A stretch of 10,319 nucleotides of DNA, from positions 1 through 10,319 of the forward strand of contig DAYA01000014.1 of the NCBI GenBank assembly GCA_002506705.1. The letters are read 5' to 3'. Position 1 is the stretch's first letter; each line of letters begins with the position of its first letter. The DNA comes from Euryarchaeota archaeon UBA550. Its GTDB lineage: Archaea > Thermoplasmatota > Poseidoniia > Poseidoniales > Poseidoniaceae. The notes below the pieces were generated by a model. The model was not told the DNA's origin, did not search any database, and saw nothing but the letters and a program-made list of their open reading frames with translations. The position numbers were made by a program, and so were the translations under genes. Below are positions 1-6,765 of this stretch, piece after piece.

Positions 1-38
1 TTTCAACATTTCATTGGGTACCGTCTATACATACATTT

Positions 39-79
39 CATGTGTGGGGATACTGAGGGGTTTTGATTATCCCAACATG
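39..79. promoter_or_regulatory. imperfect inverted repeat upstream of the nuclease-like gene
   Basis: The arms TGTGGGGATA (43-52) and TATCCCAACA (68-77) pair at 9 of 10 positions around a 15-base loop. With a small bulge the stem can extend outward, because CATGT (39-43) matches ACATG (75-79). It ends a few bases before the TATA-like box of the gene starting at 113. It could be an operator or the terminator of a gene lying off the left edge. No poly-T tract directly follows the right arm, so a bacterial intrinsic terminator is not a good fit. Confidence 0.35.
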
Positions 80-82
80 TGA

Positions 83-88
83 TTTAAT
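83..88 (+). promoter_or_regulatory. TATA-like box for the nuclease-like gene
   Basis: TTTAAT lies 25-30 bases upstream of the ATG at 113. This is the spacing expected of an archaeal TATA box driving a transcript with little or no leader. An AGGGG stretch at 103-107, six bases before the ATG, could instead act as a ribosome binding site, so leaderless initiation is not certain. The call rests on position and base composition only. Confidence 0.35.
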
Positions 89-112
89 CAAGTTTTAGTT
101 AAAGGGGCAACC

Positions 113-1246
113 ATGGCGAGGAAGTCAATCAGCGTAACTCACGAAGAAAAATCAGTGAAATTTCCCGAGTTCTCATCAGATGATCCGTTAGTGTATGAAC
201 TGTTTAGTAAGTTATCCTCAGATGAATATGAGAATTCATTCAATGCAATGTTACACATTGGAGCACTAGCACTGATGGAAGACAGAATTCAACATTTGAT
301 TGATTCAGCAGAGAAGGAAATCTATCCGCAATTGGAGAGATTCAAATTGATGTTCAATAGAGGGAAGGCGGAGTTTGCTCAGACTGCTCAAAAGAAGGGT
401 GAAAAAGCAGAAGTAAATATTGTTGATTTGCTCGATGAGTTTGCATCATCAAATGGTTGGACTGATACAATCGAACAGTCGGGGAAAATTAAAGGAAATT
501 TAGATGGAAATAAAGTTGGAGACGTTTTAGCTACTATCGAGATTACGCCTTCAGATGATGCCCCTACTGAACATACAGTAATCGGCATTGAAGTGAAATT
601 CGACAAGAGTGTAAGTCTGGGCGACCCAGAAAAAATGAATGTCGAGACTGGTGATTCAAAAGATAAAGGATTCAAGGCAAGTACCCAGAAAACTGCATGG
701 TCACAACTATTAGAAACCAAAGCAAATCGTGACAGCCCTTTTTCGATAATGGTTTTCGATGCCAATCTATTATCTGCAGATATGAGGAAAAATGTAGAAG
801 ATGTTGCCTACCTTCCAGGGATTCCCGGATTCGTAGTAGTAATCGACTCTCAGGCAGGAGATTATTCAAATTTGAAACTCGTCTACAAAATTGCTAGAGA
901 CATGGCAATCTATCACAGCAGAGGCGAATTAGATGTTGAAGGCCAAGTGATTGAACTCATAGTTAAGCGATTATTGCATTACCTCGGAGATGCAAAGAAA
1001 ATTTCAAACAAAATCCAAAAACATACCAAAGATACAGTGAAGATGAACACCGAAATTCAAAATTTATTGATCCATGCAGTTCAGCATGCAGAATATTCTG
1101 AAGCGTTCCTCAAGAGATATTTGAGCACGAAGAAATTGACTTCCGTAGACTTTGCCGAATTCTACTTCGCACACCCAGTTGCTGAGAAACTGAGAGAATC
1201 GAACAAATCAGAAAAAGAATTTGCAAAAGAACTAATGAAAGATTAA
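113..1246 (+). CDS. putative PD-(D/E)XK-fold nuclease-like protein
   Basis: This is a soluble 377-residue protein with no signal peptide or membrane segment. Residues 30-90 are helical and charged. A KGE...E helix (95-100) follows, then G136-D137 and, 22 residues later, E160-V161-K162. A helix around 191-205 and a hydrophobic strand near 238-246 come next. That order (acidic helix, D, ExK, helix) matches the core of PD-(D/E)XK nucleases and resembles the C-terminal part of DUF2130-type proteins, which also follow a coiled-coil-like N-terminus. Residues 270-377 form a helical, lysine-rich tail of unknown role. The gene stands alone, converges with the peptidase-like gene, and by eye is more AT-rich than aceE or herA, which would fit acquisition by transfer. 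No methyltransferase or specificity partner is visible. The fold is inferred from motifs alone; target and role (restriction, repair or other) are unknown. Confidence 0.5.
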   Translation: MARKSISVTHEEKSVKFPEFSSDDPLVYELFSKLSSDEYENSFNAMLHIGALALMEDRIQHLIDSAEKEIYPQLERFKLMFNRGKAEFAQTAQKKGEKAEVNIVDLLDEFASSNGWTDTIEQSGKIKGNLDGNKVGDVLATIEITPSDDAPTEHTVIGIEVKFDKSVSLGDPEKMNVETGDSKDKGFKASTQKTAWSQLLETKANRDSPFSIMVFDANLLSADMRKNVEDVAYLPGIPGFVVVIDSQAGDYSNLKLVYKIARDMAIYHSRGELDVEGQVIELIVKRLLHYLGDAKKISNKIQKHTKDTVKMNTEIQNLLIHAVQHAEYSEAFLKRYLSTKKLTSVDFAEFYFAHPVAEKLRESNKSEKEFAKELMKD

Positions 1247-1287
1247 TTTAATTTTCAAAAAACATAAACAAGCGACATATCTTTTCC

Positions 1288-1389
1288 ATGAAATCGGAAG
1301 GGTCTGTGGAACCCCCTCAAGACATCATGGAGAAGTACAATCGGTGTTCAGTGGGCCGATACAAACGCTACCCTTTGCTTAGGAAGTGA
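1288..1389 (+). pseudogene. 33-codon ORF, possible remnant of a class-III aminotransferase start
   Basis: An ATG-started ORF fills the gap between the two convergent genes and overlaps the last 11 bases of the peptidase gene. Residues 12-28 (DIMEKYNRCSVGRYKRYPLL region) read like the N-terminus of acetylornithine/ornithine-type aminotransferases, where a Glu-rich helix precedes a Y-x-R-Y/F-P motif and then the conserved RGEG stretch. Here the resemblance ends after PLL and the frame closes at Arg-Lys-stop, right at the peptidase stop codon (1379-1381). This could be a broken gene left by a rearrangement, a small unrelated protein, or chance. An A/T-rich stretch (ACATAAAC, 1262-1269) sits about 20-26 bases upstream of the ATG. 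The rest of the 1247-1378 gap holds only an AT-rich run after the nuclease stop. Confidence 0.25.
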
Positions 1390-2512
1390 GATCCTTTCTT
1401 GCGGTGTTGAAGACATGTCTTCCACGAGAGGTAATTTTGTGTTGCCACACGACGTCCTTAGGATTGAAAGTACGAAGCATCTGTTCTCTACTCCAATGCC
1501 TTCTAGCCTCAATTTCAGTCATGTATTTGCCCCACTGAGTCCATCGGTTTTCAGCCCTTGAAGCCTGTAAAACCTGAATGGGTTTGAAAGTACCAAATTC
1601 CTGAGTTAAAGCCAGCCACTTGATGTGGTCATATCTGTCAATCAGGCCTTGGTGCAGGTCTCCTACGATTTGGTAACCAACGCCTGCATTTGGGTCAAGG
1701 CTTTCGATATGGCCAGGGAATAGACTTTCGAAATGATTGAAATCGTCTACAGACATCCCTTCTGAAACTAGCAGAGTATCATATCCGCTTGGACCTAATC
1801 CGGTGTGTAGGTCAATCGCCCAAATTTCTTTGACATCTTTGAGTGTCCTGTCTAACCAATTCAGAAGCAAATCCGGCCCTGGTTGTAAGCAGTCTCCACC
1901 GTATTGTATCGCTTTTGGATATTCATATTGTCCTTCTGCGACCCACTGTTTTAGGTTGTTAAATCCATACTTTCGAATTAAATTAAGTGCTTTCAATTTG
2001 AACCATTTCTCTTTTTTTGGCGGTGGAGATTCTGGATTGATGAATTCTTTAATGTGTTCATATCCTTCCGGGACGCCAGAATATTCTTGATTACGAGTCA
2101 AGAAATTTCTATTCAGGTCGACGTTATTTTCATTGAATCTTCTCCACCATGCCATGCCGTATGGGTTGATTGTGTGAACGAAAATTACTGCATGGTCTTT
2201 GAACGCCTCTTCTTTGCATAAATCATCCATCACAGCTAGTTGAATGGCACTTCCTGGATAGCCCTCAACGCCATGAATTCCACTAGTTGACAAGAGCACC
2301 TTTCCAGATTCAAGTGAACCGACTATTGCAACATCAATGCACAACGGCTCTCCATCAGGGCCAGTCATCCCAATTTCCAATCTATCGTTCTCAACTTTGT
2401 GACCTGCTTCACGCAGATCGTCGCAAGCGATTAGGAATCTGCCAGCGGCTTCGGCGTAAGAATTAGCAAACCAAAAGCCACCCTCCATGAGTTTCGCTGT
2501 ATCAATTTGCAT
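1379..2512 (-). CDS. DUF2817 / M14-like zinc carboxypeptidase-family protein
   Basis: The 377-residue protein has the zinc-carboxypeptidase layout. The strand into SGIHGVEG gives the metal ligands H80 and E83. The INPYG/WWRR segment leads to L-N-R-N-F (N134-R135), which in the family holds the substrate carboxylate. D-L-H-T supplies the third zinc ligand, H236, and Q-E-F-G carries the likely catalytic E305. This is the DUF2817 pattern and the length fits that family. No signal peptide is seen, so it should act in the cytoplasm on a peptide or amide substrate that is not known. The start at 2512 is favoured because the family fold begins soon after it; no Shine-Dalgarno precedes it, and an AT tract lies 14-28 bases upstream, which suggests a leaderless message. 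It is divergent from the Rieske gene. All catalytic residues are present, so the enzyme is probably active. Confidence 0.85.
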   Translation of the reverse strand: MQIDTAKLMEGGFWFANSYAEAAGRFLIACDDLREAGHKVENDRLEIGMTGPDGEPLCIDVAIVGSLESGKVLLSTSGIHGVEGYPGSAIQLAVMDDLCKEEAFKDHAVIFVHTINPYGMAWWRRFNENNVDLNRNFLTRNQEYSGVPEGYEHIKEFINPESPPPKKEKWFKLKALNLIRKYGFNNLKQWVAEGQYEYPKAIQYGGDCLQPGPDLLLNWLDRTLKDVKEIWAIDLHTGLGPSGYDTLLVSEGMSVDDFNHFESLFPGHIESLDPNAGVGYQIVGDLHQGLIDRYDHIKWLALTQEFGTFKPIQVLQASRAENRWTQWGKYMTEIEARRHWSREQMLRTFNPKDVVWQHKITSRGRHVFNTARKDLTS

Positions 2513-2524
2513 TTGAACACTACC

Positions 2525-2540
2525 TAATTATCAATAATCA
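2525..2540. promoter_or_regulatory. shared AT-rich tract for two divergent promoters
   Basis: The 47-base spacer between the divergent starts at 2512 (-) and 2560 (+) contains one AT-rich tract, TAATTATCAATAATCA. It lies about 20-35 bases before the rightward start and 13-28 before the leftward one, where TATA boxes would sit for leaderless transcripts. Neither start has a Shine-Dalgarno sequence. With so little room the two promoters must overlap or face each other closely, so their expression may be linked. The evidence is composition and position only. Confidence 0.4.
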
Positions 2541-2559
2541 CAACCCTCTAACCAAAACA

Positions 2560-3660
2560 ATGTCGGAGGAGTTGGTTGCAGCAGATATTCGCGTTGCACA
2601 GACCCTACCTTCGAGATTTTATCATGATGAATCACTATTCAAATCGTTACTTTCAACATTCTATGGGTGGCAATACGCTATTCACAAATCCGATTTATCT
2701 CAGAATTCGATTACACCGATTGAACACATCGAAGCGATTACAGGAGAGCCAACAATAATCGTGAAAGGGAGTGAAGTGAAGGCCATGTCGAACATTTGCA
2801 CGCACCGGGGGATGCGTTTAGTTGGTGAACCATGTACCAAATCTGTCTTTCAATGCGAATATCACGGACGCACATTCGATTTAGATGGTGCCATGAAACA
2901 CATGCCGGAGTTTGAACAAGCAATCGGTTTCCCCAGCGATTCAGACAATCTGCATCAATTCGCATTGAGTACTTGGAAGGGATTACTATTCGTTTCGCAA
3001 GGGATTGAGGAAGCCCAACCATGGCAAGGACTGAACAATCGTTTTGATTTCTTAGACATAGAATCTTTTACTCATGATCCCAGTAGAGACAGAGACCATA
3101 CAATAGCAGCGAATTGGATGTTATATGTTGACAATTATCTAGAGGGATTTCACATACCATTTGTCCATCCAGAGCTGAATCAAACCCTCGATTATTCCGG
3201 ATATACAACCGAGGTCTTTGATGGGGGAGTTTTACAAATTGGTAAAGCAGCACACGGGGATGTCAAATTTGAGTTGCCAGATAACCATCCCGACTACGGT
3301 CAAGACATTGCTGCATACTATCTATGGCTATTTCCAAATATGATGTTCAATTTTTACCCATGGGGATTGTCGGTGAACATCGTAATTCCGGTTTCTCCTA
3401 GTCAGACAAGAGTGCTTTATCGGGGCTACGTAAAGGACGAAAACCTAGCAAAAGAAGGAGCAGGCTCAATCTTGGATACAGTTGAAATCCAAGACCAGGA
3501 AATCATTGAACACGTTAACAAATCAATGCTATCTAAAGTGTACGATAGGGGAAGATATTCACCAACAAGAGAGCAAGGAGTTCACCATTTTCACAGAATT
3601 ATTTCCACTTGGTATGCTGAACTAACCAAAGAAAAAGACCTCAATGAGGGTGTGGAATAA
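2560..3660 (+). CDS. Rieske non-heme iron oxygenase, alpha subunit
   Basis: A 366-residue terminal oxygenase that would use two electrons and O2 to hydroxylate or demethylate a small molecule. The Rieske [2Fe-2S] site is C80-x-H82 with C99-x2-H102 (16 residues between). The catalytic domain has the mononuclear iron motif DNYLEGFHIPFVH, giving H198 and H203, and a probable third ligand, D312, in the late Q-D-Q-E segment. The residue three before H198, which bridges Rieske and iron centres across subunits, is E195 rather than the Asp of naphthalene-type dioxygenases. Glu here is known from quaternary-amine oxygenases such as carnitine monooxygenase CntA, so a choline/carnitine/betaine-like substrate is possible but unproven. 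No ferredoxin reductase or small beta subunit is encoded nearby, so electrons must come from elsewhere. It is first in a rightward cluster. The family call is firm; the substrate is not. Confidence 0.9.
   Translation: MSEELVAADIRVAQTLPSRFYHDESLFKSLLSTFYGWQYAIHKSDLSQNSITPIEHIEAITGEPTIIVKGSEVKAMSNICTHRGMRLVGEPCTKSVFQCEYHGRTFDLDGAMKHMPEFEQAIGFPSDSDNLHQFALSTWKGLLFVSQGIEEAQPWQGLNNRFDFLDIESFTHDPSRDRDHTIAANWMLYVDNYLEGFHIPFVHPELNQTLDYSGYTTEVFDGGVLQIGKAAHGDVKFELPDNHPDYGQDIAAYYLWLFPNMMFNFYPWGLSVNIVIPVSPSQTRVLYRGYVKDENLAKEGAGSILDTVEIQDQEIIEHVNKSMLSKVYDRGRYSPTREQGVHHFHRIISTWYAELTKEKDLNEGVE
3646..3650 (+). promoter_or_regulatory. ribosome binding site for the 125-codon gene
   Basis: GAGGG lies within the last codons of the Rieske gene, ten bases before the ATG at 3661. 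It supports that ATG as a real start and implies translation from the same message as the Rieske gene. Confidence 0.45.
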
Positions 3661-4038
3661 ATGGAAGATATGCCACTTTTGACGATGACGAAATCTAGGA
3701 TTGTTGGTGTTCAGCCGAATCTTATTCCAAAATCAGAGGCACTGCTCGATACTCTTTCCGGTCTATGCTCATTTCATACAACTGATGATTTAGCGAGTTT
3801 TCTATTCACTGAAATGTTCAGAGAATTGATTGGTGATGGAGAACCTTGGATTATTTTCGAAATTGGCGTCTACAAAGACCATACAAAGACACTGGAACTC
3901 ATACCAGTCCACGATGGAATAACACTCGCAGATGGCTCCATGACCGGTGGAATTCCGGGCAACATATCGATAGTAAAATCAGAATCAGATTGCAGCCATG
4001 CTTTGCTAAATTGGCACAATCACGTGATGAGCGAATAA
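3661..4038 (+). CDS. hypothetical protein in the Rieske-aceE cluster
   Basis: I do not recognise this 125-residue protein. It has no signal peptide, membrane segment or cysteine-rich metal site. It has an amphipathic helix near residues 24-50 (LLDTLSGLCSFH then LASFLFTEMFREL), a hydrophobic strand (PWIIFEIGVY, 62-71), a second strand ending ELIPVHDG (78-85), a Gly-rich turn (93-98) and a C-terminal His-rich helix (H112, H119, H121). This looks like a small alpha/beta domain. Its ATG is the base after the Rieske TAA, so the two are very likely co-translated, and a partner or accessory role for the oxygenase is plausible. The frame is open over its whole length and the codon use looks like that of its neighbours. 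A second in-frame ATG at 3670 would remove three residues. Confidence 0.65.
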   Translation: MEDMPLLTMTKSRIVGVQPNLIPKSEALLDTLSGLCSFHTTDDLASFLFTEMFRELIGDGEPWIIFEIGVYKDHTKTLELIPVHDGITLADGSMTGGIPGNISIVKSESDCSHALLNWHNHVMSE

Positions 4039-4078
4039 AGCGATTCTTTGAAAGGGAGCCTATGGCCCCATCAACACT

Positions 4079-4088
4079 GGAGAGAGGT
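4079..4088 (+). promoter_or_regulatory. ribosome binding site fixing the aceE start at 4090
   Basis: GGAGAGAGGT lies just upstream of the ATG at 4090; GGAG is seven bases away. This supports 4090 over an in-frame TTG at 4048, which would add 14 residues not expected at the AceE N-terminus. Confidence 0.6.
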
Positions 4089-4089
4089 C

Positions 4090-6765
4090 ATGGGTGACAA
4101 CGATTTCCGAGATGTACTGCCCGACCCAGACCCGGAGCAGACGCTTGAATGGCAAGAAGCAATTCGTGCGGTTAGCGATGCACTAGGTCCTGAAAGGGCG
4201 CACAGACTCCTATTGCAGACAATTGGTGCAGCAAAGGAAGAAGGCATTGAAATCGACGTTGTAAACACTCCGTATCTCAACACAATCCATCCCTCAAAAC
4301 AGCCGGCTTACCCCGGAGATTTGGAAATGGAAAAGAGGATCCATGGCATCATTTCCTGGAATGCAATGATGATGGTTACTCGTGCCAACAAAGCCAATGA
4401 TGGAATTGGAGGACATATCTCCACGTTTGCATCGAACTCGCATTTGTGGGAAGTTGGACAGAACCACTACTATCGTGGCAAGGATTTGGATGGGTGGGGC
4501 GACCACGTATACTGGCAAGGCCACGCAAGCCCTGGCGTATACTCAAGAGCTTGGCTAGAAGGTAGACTTACTCGAGAAAATATCGACCATTTCCGAATGG
4601 AGTGCGATGGAGTTGGACTCTCTTCATACCCACACCCAAGGCTGATGCCAGATTTCTGGGAATACCCTAGCGTTTCTATGGGACTTGGCGGAATGACAGC
4701 AATCCACACAGCTCGATTCAACAGATACCTATCCAGCAGAGGACTAGCAGATACATCCAACTCTAGAGTTTGGTACACTATGGGCGATGGTGAATCAGAT
4801 GAACCAGAATCACTTTCCCAACTAACATTGGCTTCTAGAGAGAACCTAGACAACGTGATTATGATAATGAATTGTAATCTTCAGAGATTGGATGGACCGG
4901 TTCGTGGCAATTCGAAAATTGTACAGGAACTCGAGGGAAGATTCAGAGGTTCAGGATGGAACGTAATCAAGATTCTATGGGGCTCAATGTGGGACGATCT
5001 GTTCGCAAGAGATTCCGAGGGCAACCTAGCAAACAGGCTACAGGAATTAGTAGACGGCGATGAGCAGAGAATATTCACAAGTGATGCGGCAACTTTCCGC
5101 AACGAATTGTTCAACACTCCGCAACTCAAAGCGATGGTATCACACTTGAGCGACGATGATTTAGAGGCTCTAGCAGCCAATCTCGGTGGCCATGATATGG
5201 TGAAAATCAATGCTGCATATGCTGCAGCAGAGGCGTGTACAGACAAGCCAACAATCATTCTAGCAAGGACGATTAAAGGATACGGCCTTGGTCCAGCATT
5301 TGCGGGTAGAAACACAACACACGGCAAGAAGAAGGCCGACGTGGACAGCATCAAATGGATGCGAGACGACCTAGGATTGTCCTTCACTGACGAAGAATTA
5401 GAAGAATATCCTTTCATCAATCCGGAAAGCGTTCCTGAAGAGGTAGCATATCTCAAATCTCGAAGAGAGGCCATGGGCGGATTTTGTCCAGAAAGACGCT
5501 CTCCTGCTAGCGAGTTATCCCCGCCAGGAGAGGACGGTTACTCAACCTTCGATGAGGGTACAAAGGGCAACATGCAAGTCTCGACCACTATGGCATTCGT
5601 TAGGCTATTGAGTGGTCTAATGAAGGATAAGTCAATCGGAAAGAGAATTGTTCCAATCGTTCCAGATGAAGCAAGAACATTCGGTATGGACCCCCTCTTT
5701 GCTCAGTTTGGAATTTACCATCCCGAAGGCCAGTTGTATACACCAGTCGACCACAAGATGCTGATGAAGTACAAGGAAAGTGAAAGCGGGCAACTCTTCG
5801 AAGAAGGAATTTCAGAGGCCGGTGCAATGTCGACATTCATAGCCAGCGCAACCTCATACTCCACTCAAGGTTGCCCGACAATACCGTTTTACATCTTCTA
5901 CAGCATGTTTGGATTCCAGAGAGTTGCTGATTTGATTTGGTCTGCGGCTGACCAGCGTGCTAGAGGTTTCATGATCGGTGCAACCAGTGGCCGCACAACT
6001 CTCAATGGAGAAGGTCTGCAACATCAAGACGGACACAGTCTTTTGATGGCACACACCAATCCAGCAATTAGAGCATATGACCCTGCGTTTGCTTACGAAT
6101 TAGCTACAATTATTAGGGCAGGAATCGATGAGATGTACGTTGATGAAAAAGACGTAATGTACTACATTGCAGTATACAACGAGAACCACCCAATGCCGCC
6201 TAAACCGGCAGGTAGCGAAGAAGGAATTGTCAAAGGAATGTACAAACTTCGAAGCGCACCAAAAGGCGACGGCCCAACTGTAAGGTTGATTGGCTCAGGG
6301 CCGATTATGCTACAATTACTAGCAGCGGTAGAAATTCTGGAAACCTATGGTGTTCGCTCTGAAATCTATTCAGCAACCTCTTACGGTGAATTACGAAGAG
6401 AGGGATTGGAGTGCGAGAGAAACAATCGCTTGAACCCAAGCGAACCAAGACAAGTTCCATACATTGAGGAACTACTTGGTGATGGAACTCTTCCAACCAT
6501 CGCGGTAAGCGATAATCAAATCGCAGTTCCTGACATGATTAGACAATGGGTCGGCGGAGATTATACCGTTCTAGGAACCGATGGATTTGGAAGGTCAGAC
6601 ACGAGGCCGAACCTGAGAAAATTTTTCGAAATAGATTCACAGAGCATTACTCTCGCAGCCTTATCCTCCCTGGTTAGAAATGGTCAAATCAAGGCAGAAG
6701 TATACGACAAAGCCGTGAGCGACCTTGGCGTTTCCAAGGATAGAGAAGACATCACTGCTCTTTGA
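4090..6765 (+). CDS. aceE: pyruvate dehydrogenase E1 component, homodimeric type
   Basis: This is the thiamin-diphosphate (TPP) E1 enzyme that decarboxylates pyruvate and passes the acetyl group to lipoyl-E2. At 891 residues it matches Escherichia coli AceE (887) end to end from memory. The N-terminus keeps the DPDPE-T-x-EW segment that in E. coli lies in the E2-binding region. WQGHASPG supplies H145. The TPP/Mg motif is G232-D-G-E through N261-C-N. The active-site loop contains T-T-H411-G-K-K-K. GISEAG carries the expected cofactor-activating E576. The region after it (TSGRTTLNGEGLQH, then GTDGFGRSD) is also typical. No residue loss or frame break is seen. It follows the 125-codon gene by 51 bases on the same strand and may share its message. 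aceF and lpd, the usual partners, are not in the window. Its TGA touches the stop of the convergent downstream gene. Confidence 0.97.
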   Translation: MGDNDFRDVLPDPDPEQTLEWQEAIRAVSDALGPERAHRLLLQTIGAAKEEGIEIDVVNTPYLNTIHPSKQPAYPGDLEMEKRIHGIISWNAMMMVTRANKANDGIGGHISTFASNSHLWEVGQNHYYRGKDLDGWGDHVYWQGHASPGVYSRAWLEGRLTRENIDHFRMECDGVGLSSYPHPRLMPDFWEYPSVSMGLGGMTAIHTARFNRYLSSRGLADTSNSRVWYTMGDGESDEPESLSQLTLASRENLDNVIMIMNCNLQRLDGPVRGNSKIVQELEGRFRGSGWNVIKILWGSMWDDLFARDSEGNLANRLQELVDGDEQRIFTSDAATFRNELFNTPQLKAMVSHLSDDDLEALAANLGGHDMVKINAAYAAAEACTDKPTIILARTIKGYGLGPAFAGRNTTHGKKKADVDSIKWMRDDLGLSFTDEELEEYPFINPESVPEEVAYLKSRREAMGGFCPERRSPASELSPPGEDGYSTFDEGTKGNMQVSTTMAFVRLLSGLMKDKSIGKRIVPIVPDEARTFGMDPLFAQFGIYHPEGQLYTPVDHKMLMKYKESESGQLFEEGISEAGAMSTFIASATSYSTQGCPTIPFYIFYSMFGFQRVADLIWSAADQRARGFMIGATSGRTTLNGEGLQHQDGHSLLMAHTNPAIRAYDPAFAYELATIIRAGIDEMYVDEKDVMYYIAVYNENHPMPPKPAGSEEGIVKGMYKLRSAPKGDGPTVRLIGSGPIMLQLLAAVEILETYGVRSEIYSATSYGELRREGLECERNNRLNPSEPRQVPYIEELLGDGTLPTIAVSDNQIAVPDMIRQWVGGDYTVLGTDGFGRSDTRPNLRKFFEIDSQSITLAALSSLVRNGQIKAEVYDKAVSDLGVSKDREDITAL

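Noticed and set aside
1..66. Open frame from base 1 to a TGA at 64-66, possibly the end of an upstream gene
   Set aside because: Only 21 codons with no recognisable motif; the other frames are open for similar lengths.
388..765. Minus-strand ORF of 125 codons inside the nuclease-like gene
   Set aside because: Ser/Phe/Pro-rich translation with no motif and fully overlapped by a better-supported gene.
1300..1314. GGGT...ACCC hairpin in the convergent gap as a terminator
   Set aside because: Only four base pairs, with a seven-base loop and no T-run after it.
4048..4089. TTG at 4048 as the aceE start
   Set aside because: It adds 14 residues not seen in AceE, and a good Shine-Dalgarno precedes the ATG at 4090.
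4881..5474. 197-codon minus-strand ORF within aceE
   Set aside because: It lies opposite a highly conserved enzyme and its Ser/Leu-rich translation has no domain signal.
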